From: JSC-12 sp033764965
Lineage (GTDB): Bacteria; Cyanobacteriota; Cyanobacteriia; Leptolyngbyales; Leptolyngbyaceae
Length of the DNA: 64,000 nucleotides
NCBI GenBank assembly: GCA_033764965.1
Contig: JANRIN010000149.1
Span: 1 to 64,000, forward strand
Reading direction: 5' to 3'
Shown here: positions 34,004 to 42,001 of the stretch, piece after piece
Position numbering within the stretch: the first letter of the stretch is position 1
Layout: each line of letters starts with the position of its first letter
Notes under the pieces: model-generated
What the model saw: the letters and a program-made list of their open reading frames with translations, nothing else
Database searches by the model: none
What the model was told of the DNA's origin: nothing
Position numbers and translations under genes: made by a program

Positions 34004-34906
34004 TCACTCTTCCCGAATACCCATCGCCATTTGCAGCACAAACGGCATTCCCCCCACCTGGTGATATTTATCTGCCCAGGCACGAATAATTTCGTCCAAC
34101 TCTTCCATTGCCTGGTCAATGCGCCCTGGGGGAATATCTAATTCCTCCAAAACACGCATGACCTTGGGTTGGCGGTTTGCCCAGTCAGTCATCAAGCGGA
34201 AATAGCGGGCAGTATCTTCCACCATGATGTAGGTGCGTTCTTCTTCTGCGGCGGGCGAGTAGGACGCACGAGTTAGGGCATAGAAGGGCATTCCCCAGGG
34301 AGAATCAACGCGAGTAACGGTGCCTGAGTAAAGTAAGCGACGTTTAATATGTTCAGCCAGGGCTTCACTCAACGGCATCCGGCGATCGCTGGGCAGATCT
34401 TCCTGCGATCGAGTGTGCAGAAATTCCACCAAGTCGAGAAACTGGAAAGCGTTGATCACCTGGGCATCGGGCAAATTTTCCTTCGGCAGCTTTTGCTCAA
34501 TTTGCCGCTTTTCTTCAGAAGTATAGTTGGTGCTCGCGATGCGCGATCGTCCAGGCTGCCAGGGAAATTGTTCCATCCAAACGTAGGGCAACTGAATCAA
34601 GTAACGGGGTTCTTGTGACCCCAGCATTTTGAGCAATTTCCCTTTCGTCAAAGCTTCCTTGACTTCTTCGACGATCGCTTTCACCCGCTTGGGTTCGATG
34701 TGGTGCAGGTGCCCCGTCATGCGGAGGTTATTATCCTGCTCCAGATAAGTCATGTAAATGGCGCACTTCGCCGCCGTTGCTGCAGCATCCAGAAAAGCTC
34801 CATGCCGATGCCCACTGGTTCGCATGGCACTAAAAGCTAAATACAGCATGATCTGATCCATTGCACTGGGGCTAAGGCGCTTAATCAGATCGAGATCATT
34901 GGTCAT
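34004..34906 (-). CDS. hetR: HetR, master regulator of heterocyst/patterned differentiation
   Basis: 300 residues, colinear with known HetR (299 in Anabaena). Conserved blocks include SPSAMDQIMLYLAFSAMRT, GHRHGAFLDAAATAAKCAIY with Cys48, and PRYLIQLPYVW. HetR is a homodimeric DNA-binding regulator; its C-terminal hood binds the RGSGR peptide. The hood residues Arg224 and Glu254-Glu255-Leu-Asp257 are kept (223, 253, 254 and 256 in Anabaena). The position equivalent to Ser152, once proposed as a protease residue, is Ala153 here, and its neighbour is Asn. A patX-like gene lies 270 bases upstream on the same strand. HetR also exists in filamentous strains without heterocysts. Confidence 0.97.
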   Translation of the reverse strand: MTNDLDLIKRLSPSAMDQIMLYLAFSAMRTSGHRHGAFLDAAATAAKCAIYMTYLEQDNNLRMTGHLHHIEPKRVKAIVEEVKEALTKGKLLKMLGSQEPRYLIQLPYVWMEQFPWQPGRSRIASTNYTSEEKRQIEQKLPKENLPDAQVINAFQFLDLVEFLHTRSQEDLPSDRRMPLSEALAEHIKRRLLYSGTVTRVDSPWGMPFYALTRASYSPAAEEERTYIMVEDTARYFRLMTDWANRQPKVMRVLEELDIPPGRIDQAMEELDEIIRAWADKYHQVGGMPFVLQMAMGIREE

Positions 34907-35176
34907 TTTGAAGTGGCTAGCCTACTGAAACGCAAACAAAAGAGAAGTAGCTTGGTGATAGCAACTGCACCAGATAATCATAATCAACAGTTTTCTTCCG
35001 TCAATCGGAACCTGAGTACTCGGTAGTAGGACGGAGATGCCTTACTGCTGACTATACTTTGTATTATCAGGTGCAAGGCTACTAACTACTGTATTATTCC
35101 CTAACTTTGCCACTTTCCTACAAGATCTATACCGAACCTGGCAATTATCGAAACGTCTCCTACCAGGCAAAGCATC

Positions 35177-35374
35177 CTAACCGATCGTCGCATCCGCAAG
35201 GTGAACCAGATCGCGCCGCCCACTGCCCCGGTGTTTGGGTTGTCTTCGCTTTTGAACAAGATGAGTTTCCCAAGTAAGAACGTCTTGAGATGATTTGTAA
35301 GCAACTGCTTCAGGGAACAAAACTGATAAGCCAAGCAGTAAGGTTGTCAGTAAAACAGAGGTAAATAAGTGCAT
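35177..35374 (-). CDS. patX: PatX-type RGSGR peptide precursor
   Basis: 65 residues. MHLFTSVLLTTLLLGLSVLF is a signal peptide with likely cleavage after PEAVA (residue 25). The mature part ends KRRQPKHRGSGRRDLVHLAD and five further residues. HRGSGR is residues 48-53; the pentapeptide RGSGR is coded at 35216-35230. RGSGR is the HetR-inhibiting signal of PatS and PatX, and HRGSGR next to hetR is the hallmark of PatX. It lies 270 bases upstream of hetR, same strand. A ndhH terminator lies upstream, so it likely has its own promoter. Two other short frames overlap it but lack any such motif. The ribosome binding site is weak. Confidence 0.88.
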   Translation of the reverse strand: MHLFTSVLLTTLLLGLSVLFPEAVAYKSSQDVLTWETHLVQKRRQPKHRGSGRRDLVHLADATIG

Positions 35375-35382
35375 GAGGAAAT

Positions 35383-35414
35383 TCCGTATCAGTGCTTCTG
35401 ATTCTTGATACGGA
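35383..35414 (-). promoter_or_regulatory. Inverted repeat immediately upstream of patX
   Basis: TCCGTATCA and TGATACGGA are perfect 9-bp inverted copies separated by 14 bases, with the inner edge of the element 8 bases from the patX ATG. It could be an operator or, if transcribed, a hairpin covering the ribosome-binding region; it has no T-run, so it is not a terminator. It does not resemble the GAGGGG...CCCCTC site described for HetR at hetP. Role inferred only from position. Confidence 0.5.
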
Positions 35415-35502
35415 GTTTTGGATCAACCGTCAGGATAATTTGAGATCTGGCAATTCCTTGCGGTTCTGACCAAAGCGACAAATGGCATCCCTAAATCCAA
35501 AT

Positions 35503-35525
35503 AAAAAGGGGCAGAAGATGCCCCT
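35503..35525 (-). terminator. Rho-independent terminator after ndhH
   Basis: On the minus strand a GGGGCA/TGCCCC stem with a 5-base loop is followed by CCTTTTTAT-like sequence (35503-35507 are A's on the plus strand). It lies 38 bases beyond the ndhH stop and separates that gene from patX. The core GGGGCAGAAGATGCCCC is itself a palindrome about 135 bases upstream of patX, so a second role as an operator cannot be excluded. Confidence 0.8.
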
Positions 35526-35562
35526 CTCACGATTTTGTTGTGTAGATCAAATTGACTGCAAA

Positions 35563-36747
35563 CTAGCGATCGACCGATCCCATGATCACATCGATGCTAC
35601 CCAGAATTGCCACAATGTCTGCCACCTTCATGCCCCGCAATAGGTGAGGCAGAATTTGCAAATTATTAAAGTCGGCTGGGCGCACTTTGAACCGCCAGGG
35701 AAAGACATTATCATTCCCCATGATGAAAACGCCCAACTCACCCTTTCCACTTTCCAAGCGCACATAGTGTTCGCCTGCGGGAATCTTCCAGGTGGGAGCT
35801 AGTTTTTTACCAATAAATTGATAGTCAAACTCATTCCATTCAGATTTCGGTCCTGCCGCCATCCGTTTAGCTTCCAGATTTTCGTAAGGTCCGCCCGGTA
35901 GCCCCTTGCAAGCCTGACGAATAATCTTGACGGACTCGCGCATTTCTCGCATCCGCACCACATAGCGAGCAAAAGCATCCCCTTCCGTTTCCCACTGCAC
36001 GTCCCAGTCAAAATCGTCGTAACACTCGTAATGGTCAACTTTGCGTAAGTCCCACTTCACACCAGATCCGCGCAGCATTGGACCAGACAAACCCCAATTG
36101 ATCGCGTCTTCCCGGCTAATAGTGCCAATCCCTTCAATCCGTCGGCGGAAGATGGGATTGTCTGTCACCAACCGCTCATACTCGTCCACTTTGGGAATGA
36201 AATAATCACAGAAATCGAGACATTTATCCACCCAGCCGTAGGGTAAATCAGCCGCCACACCCCCAATGCGCCAATAGTTGTTGTTTACCATACGGTAGCC
36301 TGTTGCCGCTTCCCACAGGTCGTAGATTAACTCACGCTCACGGAATTGGTAGAAAAACGGCGTTTGAGCGCCGACATCTGCCAGAAACGGACCAAACCAC
36401 AGCAAGTGATTAGCAATCCGGTTCAGTTCCAGCATGATGACTCGGATGTAGCTTGCTCGCTTGGGAACTGGGATCCCGGCTAATTTTTCGGGAGCATTCA
36501 CCGTAATTGCTTCGTTAAACATCCCGGCTGCGTAGTCCCAACGGCTCACGTAGGGAACATACATGATGTTTGTGCGGTTCTCGGCGATCTTCTCCATGCC
36601 TCGATGCAGATAGCCAATGACGGGTTCACAGTCGATGACATTCTCTCCATCCAGGGTGACGATTAACCTCAAAACCCCGTGCATAGAGGGGTGATGAGGA
36701 CCCATGTTGAGAATCATGGGCTCGGTTTTGGTCTCAATCATTGCCAT
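35563..36747 (-). CDS. ndhH: NAD(P)H-quinone oxidoreductase subunit H
   Basis: 394 residues, the standard length. It is the 49-kDa-type subunit of the NDH-1 connecting module, lining the plastoquinone site in the thylakoid complex for respiration and cyclic electron flow. Family blocks include MGPHHPSMHGVLRLIVTLDG, PVIGYLHRGMEKIAENR and a DIVAILGSIDVIMGSVDR end. ATG 36747 (MAMIETKTEP) is used; an in-frame TTG six bases upstream and ATG 36741 are alternatives. It is not contiguous with ndhA-I-G-E: rsmH and nadK intervene, as is common in cyanobacteria. Confidence 0.98.
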   Translation of the reverse strand: MAMIETKTEPMILNMGPHHPSMHGVLRLIVTLDGENVIDCEPVIGYLHRGMEKIAENRTNIMYVPYVSRWDYAAGMFNEAITVNAPEKLAGIPVPKRASYIRVIMLELNRIANHLLWFGPFLADVGAQTPFFYQFRERELIYDLWEAATGYRMVNNNYWRIGGVAADLPYGWVDKCLDFCDYFIPKVDEYERLVTDNPIFRRRIEGIGTISREDAINWGLSGPMLRGSGVKWDLRKVDHYECYDDFDWDVQWETEGDAFARYVVRMREMRESVKIIRQACKGLPGGPYENLEAKRMAAGPKSEWNEFDYQFIGKKLAPTWKIPAGEHYVRLESGKGELGVFIMGNDNVFPWRFKVRPADFNNLQILPHLLRGMKVADIVAILGSIDVIMGSVDR

Positions 36748-36971
36748 AGACAATCAGTTCCCCTTGAGAATCGGTAGGCTAACGCTGGTCAGATGCGGCA
36801 CAAAGAATCAGCAAGTCTTTAACTTCTCTAACTTTTCGCCTTTGAGGTCAACCCAGAGAAGCACTGGTTCCGTTACACTCCTTTAATTATAGGGATCGTT
36901 GGTGGAAAGAAAAGACGTTTGGACTGATCGCCACGATTGCTGCTAAAAAGGGCTGACATAAGCAAGATTCA

Positions 36972-37868
36972 ATGGATGATTTTTTAGAGGAAAACCCGAT
37001 CGCCTTTTTTCATGTCCCGGTATTGCCGAGCGAAGTGGTATCAGGGTTGGCGGTGCGTGCAGGGGGGCATTATCTGGATGCGACCGTGGGCGGTGGTGGG
37101 CACAGTCGCTTAATTTTAGAAGCAGATCCAGATGTGAGGGTGACAGCGATTGATCAGGATGAAATGGCGATCGCGGCTGCCCGAAGTGCGATGGCAGAGT
37201 ACGGCGATCGAGTGCAGTTGCATCAGACGAATTTTGCTGATTTTGATCCAGGGGATGCCAGATTTGATGGGATTTTGGCAGATTTGGGCGTAAGTTCGGC
37301 TCAGGTGGATCAGGGCGATCGGGGCTTTAGCTTTCGGCAAGCAGCTCCGCTAGATATGCGAATGAACCAGCAGCAAACTCTCTCAGCGGCTGAGATTGTT
37401 AACCATTGGGAAGAAGTGAAGCTGGCAAATTTAATTTACACCTATGGCGAAGAGCGGTTGTCGCGGCAGATTGCCCGTCGCATTGTGGAGAAACGCCCGC
37501 TCAGCACAACCACTGAACTGGCAGAAACAATTTTTTACTCCGTGCCCAAGTCTTACCGTTACGGCAGAATTCACCCCGCAACCCGCACTTTTCAGGCATT
37601 GCGAATTGCCGTCAATCGAGAGTTAGAGGTGCTGGAAATTTTTCTGCAAAAAGTGCCTGACTGGTTGAAGCCAGGAGGCAGGCTGGTAATCATTAGCTTC
37701 CACAGCTTAGAAGACCGGATTGTGAAACATCGTTTGAAGGAATCCGAAGGGTTGCAGGTGATCACCAAAAAGCCGATCATCGCCACCAAGGACGAAGTGC
37801 AAGAAAACGTGAGAGCACGATCGGCAAAGCTCCGCATTGCAGAACGAATTGCCAAGTCCAACCCCTAA
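36972..37868 (+). CDS. rsmH: 16S rRNA (cytosine1402-N4)-methyltransferase
   Basis: 298 residues. RsmH (MraW) methylates C1402 in the ribosomal P site. Motif I is YLDATVGGGGHSRLIL, with DQDEMAIAAA after it. The segment ILADLGVSSAQVDQGDRGFS is diagnostic, as are RRIVEKRP and LRIAVNRELEVLE; the C-terminal motif VIISFHSLEDRIVK is intact. It is divergent from ndhH and convergent with nadK (17 bases between stops). Confidence 0.97.
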   Translation: MDDFLEENPIAFFHVPVLPSEVVSGLAVRAGGHYLDATVGGGGHSRLILEADPDVRVTAIDQDEMAIAAARSAMAEYGDRVQLHQTNFADFDPGDARFDGILADLGVSSAQVDQGDRGFSFRQAAPLDMRMNQQQTLSAAEIVNHWEEVKLANLIYTYGEERLSRQIARRIVEKRPLSTTTELAETIFYSVPKSYRYGRIHPATRTFQALRIAVNRELEVLEIFLQKVPDWLKPGGRLVIISFHSLEDRIVKHRLKESEGLQVITKKPIIATKDEVQENVRARSAKLRIAERIAKSNP

Positions 37869-37885
37869 CCCCTAATCCCCATCTC

Positions 37886-38806
37886 CTAGTTCCGGTGGCT
37901 ATTGCTATAGCGGATTCTGGCTCCTGCCCATTGCAGTTTTTCTTGCAGCGTTTGGTAGTAGGAGTAGTTTTCTCGCAAGATAATAAATTTCGCCTGACAC
38001 TCTGCCATGCGAATATCTACCCGTTGACCGGGCCAGATGGAAGTTGCCAGCACGCCATCCATCCAGAGTTTTGTGGTCAGTTCCCGATCGGCGAGGGGCC
38101 AAATGCTGACGATGCAACCGGGTGGAATCACGATCGGGCGACTGGAGAGACTCAGTGGACAAATGGGAGTCACCACGATCGCATCCATGCCGGGATGCAC
38201 AATGGGTCCACTAGCGGCGACAGTGTAGCACGTTGATCCTGTCGGCGTGGCAACCAGTAAGCCATCTCCTTGATACTGATCGACCACCTCGCCATCGATT
38301 TCCATTTCCAGGATGGAGGTGATCATGCGATCGGCGGAGGCGGGTTTCACACACATCTCGTTCAACGCCAGGTAGCGATCGCTCATCGGTTCCAGGTTGG
38401 TGCGGTGTCCTTCAAACACCGTGGCTTGCAGCATCATGCGGCGTTCCACAGCATAGCGATCGTTCAACAACCGATCCCAGCTTTTTTCAGAAGGCGCAAA
38501 GGATTCGAGCGGTTCGGTCAGGAATCCCAGGTGCCCACCCACGTTGACTGCCAGAATGGGAATGTGAGAACTCGCCAGGTGACGAGCCGCCGTCAAAGCA
38601 GAGCCATCTCCCCCCAACACGATCGCCAGATCGATGGAATGATTAACCGATGCTAGAAACACAGGATAGGGATTGTCTTTCGGACCACTAGGACCCATCA
38701 ACACCTGGCAACCTCGTGCTTCAAGCTCTCGAGCGCACTGCTCTGCACATCGTTGGCTGGCGATGTCTCCTGCTTTGTGGGCAATGATGACTTGCTTCAG
38801 TTGCAC
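37886..38806 (-). CDS. nadK: NAD kinase
   Basis: Phosphorylates NAD to NADP. About 306 residues from GTG 38806 (VQLKQVIIAHKAGD), the usual form of this cyanobacterial paralogue. The GGDG motif is VVLGGDGSALTAARHL, and the NE/D and TPTGSTCYT motifs (LLVATPTGST) are present. An in-frame TTG at 38827 would add seven residues; GTG is preferred from the family start. Cyanobacteria often have two NAD kinases; this belongs to the branch with PSGPKDNPYPVFLAS. It lies 98 bases downstream of ndhE and may be read through from it. Confidence 0.93.
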   Translation of the reverse strand: MQLKQVIIAHKAGDIASQRCAEQCARELEARGCQVLMGPSGPKDNPYPVFLASVNHSIDLAIVLGGDGSALTAARHLASSHIPILAVNVGGHLGFLTEPLESFAPSEKSWDRLLNDRYAVERRMMLQATVFEGHRTNLEPMSDRYLALNEMCVKPASADRMITSILEMEIDGEVVDQYQGDGLLVATPTGSTCYTVAASGPIVHPGMDAIVVTPICPLSLSSRPIVIPPGCIVSIWPLADRELTTKLWMDGVLATSIWPGQRVDIRMAECQAKFIILRENYSYYQTLQEKLQWAGARIRYSNSHRN

Positions 38807-38904
38807 GCGCTTCTTATGTCCAAACAAAAGGTGCTAGAGGCTAGTTTACCGACAACAAGCATCCAACACCTTCAAAAAAATCCTGCATTTCGGAAATCAA
38901 AAAC

Positions 38905-39210
38905 TCACCATTTCAACAAATTGAACTGTTCCATATCCACGGTGTCGCGGTTACGGTAGATTGCCAGGACGATCGCCAACCCTACCGCTGCTTCTGCCGC
39001 CGCGATCGCAATCACAAAGACAGTAAAGACCTGACCTTTCACGGCAACTGGATCGAGATAGTTAGAGAATGCCATCAAATTGAGGTTGACCGCGTTCAGC
39101 ATTAATTCAACCGACATCAACACTCGCACCGCATTACGGCTATTGATTAAGCCATAGATGCCAACACAAAACAATGCGGCTGCGAGGATCAAAAAGTACT
39201 GAAGTTGCAT
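38905..39210 (-). CDS. ndhE: NAD(P)H-quinone oxidoreductase subunit 4L (NuoK type)
   Basis: 101 residues, three transmembrane helices. The blocks YGLINSRNAVRVLMSVELML and NAVNLNLMAFS carry the conserved membrane Glu of the proton channel (in VELML). The C-terminus ends in EQFNLLKW. It is the last of the ndhA-I-G-E series on this strand; only 12 bases separate it from ndhG, so translational coupling is likely. Confidence 0.97.
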   Translation of the reverse strand: MQLQYFLILAAALFCVGIYGLINSRNAVRVLMSVELMLNAVNLNLMAFSNYLDPVAVKGQVFTVFVIAIAAAEAAVGLAIVLAIYRNRDTVDMEQFNLLKW

Positions 39211-39222
39211 AACCCGAAAGTC

Positions 39223-39867
39223 CTATTTGTTCTGATCAGAAGGAGTGGAAGTGATGGTGCGATCGCGACTGCTGGGAACTGCCCCCGCCAATTCACGAGG
39301 ACGCTCTGGCAACGTCAAAACCGTTTGCTGAGGCTCGATCGCCGTCTCCTCTGGCAAAAACTCGCGCCGAGCCAGGATAACCGCGCCCACCAGTGCCATC
39401 AACAGCAGCACAGAAGCGAGTTCAAACGGCAGCAGGTAATCCGTGAAGAAATGCTGACCGATCGTCACGATCGCCCCGTTACCAATGCCATCTTCTGCTG
39501 AAATTGCCCAGGGAGTCGTCAACACCATTGTTGATAACAACGCAAACAACCCTAAGCAAACCACTGCGGTTGCTGCCTTACGAATCCAGGATTTGGGCAT
39601 GGGAGTAAAATCCTCACGCTTGTTCACCAGCATGATGGCAAAGATGATCAGCACGTTGACCGCACCGACATAAATCAAAATTTGAGCTGTCGCTACGAAA
39701 TCTGCATTCAGCAACAAATAAATGCCTGCCGCGCTGATGAAAGTGCCTCCCAGCAAAAAGGCTGAGTAGACTACGTTGGTTAACAAAACAACCCCCAAAG
39801 CCGCTCCGATCATCATGAACGATAGCAACCCCAGCGATACCAGTTGAACTCCTTCCGCTAAATTCAC
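39223..39867 (-). CDS. ndhG: NAD(P)H-quinone oxidoreductase subunit 6 (NuoJ type)
   Basis: 214 residues from GTG 39867. Five transmembrane helices with the family segments LVSLGLLSFMMIGAALGVVL, VYSAFLLGGTFISAAGIYLL and QILIYVGAVNVLIIFAIML. GGGGAGAA precedes the GTG, supporting it over the longer open frame to 39915. The C-terminal tail is polar and Thr/Pro-rich (EPQQTVLTLPERPREL). It follows ndhI after 44 bases. Confidence 0.95.
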   Translation of the reverse strand: MNLAEGVQLVSLGLLSFMMIGAALGVVLLTNVVYSAFLLGGTFISAAGIYLLLNADFVATAQILIYVGAVNVLIIFAIMLVNKREDFTPMPKSWIRKAATAVVCLGLFALLSTMVLTTPWAISAEDGIGNGAIVTIGQHFFTDYLLPFELASVLLLMALVGAVILARREFLPEETAIEPQQTVLTLPERPRELAGAVPSSRDRTITSTPSDQNK

Positions 39868-39911
39868 AGCATTTCTCCCCTCAGTTGGTGCTCTCAGAAA
39901 ACAAATCAGGC

Positions 39912-40502
39912 TCAATTCTTAGCTTGTTCCTGTTCTAAAATTTGCTCTGGACGTAATCCCGCCCGTGGCGCATTAACTGGTAAATCGTGCGGTTCCGTCA
40001 CTCCCTTGGGTAGATAGGCAAGTTCGCGCAGTGGAGTCACCATCGGATCGTTCGTCACCTTATAAGGCAAGCGACCTAGAGCCACATTATCGTAGTTCAG
40101 TTCGTGGCGATCGTAGGTGGAAAGCTCGTACTCTTCCGTCATGGAAAGACAGTTGGTGGGGCAATACTCCACACAATTGCCACAAAAAATACAAACCCCA
40201 AAATCAATACTGTAGTGTTTGAGTTGCTTCTTCTTCGTAGCTTTGTTCATCTCCCAATCCACCACAGGCAAATTGATGGGACAAACTCGAACACACACTT
40301 CACAGGAAATACACTTGTCAAACTCAAAGTGAATTCGTCCACGGAAGCGTTCTGACGGAATCAGTTTTTCGTAGGGATATTGAACCGTTACTGGACGGCG
40401 CTGCATATGGTCAAACGTTACTGAAAGCCCTTGACCAATGTATTTTGCCGCTTGAACGGTTTCCTTCGCGTAATCACCAACTTGCTTAAGAAACTTCAGC
40501 AT
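39912..40502 (-). CDS. ndhI: NAD(P)H-quinone oxidoreductase subunit I
   Basis: 196 residues, the TYKY/NuoI ferredoxin-like subunit. Two [4Fe-4S] motifs are clear: CISCEVCVRVCPINLP and CIFCGNCVEYCPTNC. It sits in the connecting arm between the ferredoxin-docking side and the quinone site. The N-terminal amphipathic segment YAKETVQAAKYIGQGLSVTF is usual. ndhA ends 88 bases upstream on the same strand. Confidence 0.98.
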   Translation of the reverse strand: MLKFLKQVGDYAKETVQAAKYIGQGLSVTFDHMQRRPVTVQYPYEKLIPSERFRGRIHFEFDKCISCEVCVRVCPINLPVVDWEMNKATKKKQLKHYSIDFGVCIFCGNCVEYCPTNCLSMTEEYELSTYDRHELNYDNVALGRLPYKVTNDPMVTPLRELAYLPKGVTEPHDLPVNAPRAGLRPEQILEQEQAKN

Positions 40503-40590
40503 AGGTTTGCGGATTAAGGGTTATAGGAAAAAACTTCAAACTAGAAAGGAATCTACAACTCCCTTCGTCGCCTGACCTTTCTGCACTTCA

Positions 40591-41706
40591 TCAGCCGCCA
40601 AAAGCAACAGGAAAGGCAATTTTCAACGCTGCGGTGAGGAGCAAATTCACCAGTGAGACGGGAAGTAAAAACTTCCATCCCAAGTCTAACAACTGATCGA
40701 TCCGAACTCGTGGCACGGTCCAGCGCAAGAGAACAGCAATGAAGACCAGGAAGTACGCTTTTAATAACGTCATCGTGATTCCCAAGGCTGCATCAATGAT
40801 CTCTAACCAGGCGCTGGTTTCGCTGACACCGGCAAGATTAGCAATCAACGAGGTGGGAATCGGACTCTCCCAACCACCGAGATACAACACCGAGACCAGC
40901 AACGCCGAGAGCACCAGATTCACGTAAGAACCCAGGTAAAACAGGGCGAATTTCATCCCGGAATATTCCGTTTGATAGCCAGCCACCAACTCTTCCTCCG
41001 CCTCTGGTAAGTCGAAGGGAATCCGCTCACACTCTGCCAAAGCAGAAATCCAGAAGATTAAGAAACCGACGGGTTGCCGCCAAATGTTCCAGCCTAAAAT
41101 GCCGTAGCCCGATTGCTGCTCCACAATATCAACCGTGCTCAGGGAGTTAGACATCATGACGACCGCAAGCACCGCTAACGCCAAAGGAATCTCGTAGCTA
41201 ATCGATTGGGCAGCAGCTCGCAACCCTCCCAGCAAAGAGTATTTATTGTTGGAGGCATAACCAGACATCAGCAAGCCGATCGGCACAACGCTGGACAGCG
41301 CAATCCACAAAAACACCCCCATGCTGACATCGGTAATCACCAGGTTTTGCCCGAACGGCACAATCAGATAAGACAGAAACACTGGAATGACGACAATCAC
41401 AGGACCCAAGGTAAACAACAATGGATCGGCTTTGGCTGGAACAGTGTCCTCTTTGAAGATAAGCTTCAAGCCATCGGCGACAGGGGCTAAAACACCTAGA
41501 GGACCGATATATTCAGGACCAATGCGTTGTTGAGCGGCAGCAGAGATTTTTCGCTCCAACCAGACTGTGACCAACACGCCCACCGTTGCCCCGATGATCA
41601 TCATTAACATGGGTAAGGGCATCCAGATTGCTTTAGCAGCACCTCCGGGCACCCCTAGCTCAATCAAAGAACGGATAAAAGTTTGCTGTAAATCAATTCC
41701 TTCCAT
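40591..41706 (-). CDS. ndhA: NAD(P)H-quinone oxidoreductase subunit 1 (NuoH type)
   Basis: 371 residues and about eight transmembrane helices. Family blocks: WLERKISAAAQQRIGPEYIG, PVADGLKLIFKEDTVPAKAD, and the acidic loop ERIPFDLPEAEEELVAGYQT that contacts quinone. It is the first gene of the minus-strand ndhA-ndhI-ndhG-ndhE run, an order conserved in cyanobacteria and chloroplasts. gltA lies upstream with its own terminator, so the ndh promoter should be within 41707-41850. Confidence 0.98.
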   Translation of the reverse strand: MEGIDLQQTFIRSLIELGVPGGAAKAIWMPLPMLMMIIGATVGVLVTVWLERKISAAAQQRIGPEYIGPLGVLAPVADGLKLIFKEDTVPAKADPLLFTLGPVIVVIPVFLSYLIVPFGQNLVITDVSMGVFLWIALSSVVPIGLLMSGYASNNKYSLLGGLRAAAQSISYEIPLALAVLAVVMMSNSLSTVDIVEQQSGYGILGWNIWRQPVGFLIFWISALAECERIPFDLPEAEEELVAGYQTEYSGMKFALFYLGSYVNLVLSALLVSVLYLGGWESPIPTSLIANLAGVSETSAWLEIIDAALGITMTLLKAYFLVFIAVLLRWTVPRVRIDQLLDLGWKFLLPVSLVNLLLTAALKIAFPVAFGG

Positions 41707-41850
41707 AGTTCTCGCTTGGCGCTTGCGTCCTTAGTATACACTGTCGCAAAAATCCTTAAAGATTCGAATCAGATGGTAATCACATAGAAGCAACTCGATG
41801 ATTTCAGCCTGAAGATAGATAAAAGACAATAAAAAAGTTTTTGACATAAA

Positions 41851-41880
41851 GAAACCCCCAGAGCAATCTGCCTGAGGGTT
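41851..41880 (-). terminator. Terminator after gltA
   Basis: On the minus strand AACCCTCAG pairs with CTGGGGGTT (one U-G pair), with a 10-base loop, followed by TCTTTATG. It is about 120 bases beyond the gltA stop and ahead of the ndhA promoter region. Confidence 0.65.
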
Positions 41881-42001
41881 GGAGTTCCTGAAAATCGTCA
41901 CTGTAGGTAAGTGTGGCAAGCCGATCGCGATTCTGCAAGAGGGTTGTGACCCATCACCCTAATTACTTGGCTGACGAATTAATTCACATACTCGACGGAA
42001 T

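Noticed and set aside
35101..35334. 77-codon frame overlapping patX on the same strand
   Set aside because: It lacks a signal peptide and the HRGSGR motif; the overlapping 65-residue frame explains the region.
35508..35524. GGGGCAGAAGATGCCCC as a HetR-binding site upstream of patX
   Set aside because: It is a perfect stem followed by a T-run on the ndhH strand, best explained as the ndhH terminator; a double role would need binding data.
41761..41770. GATTCGAATC, resembling a tRNA T-loop
   Set aside because: The flanking bases do not form a T stem, and no acceptor, D or anticodon arm can be built around it.
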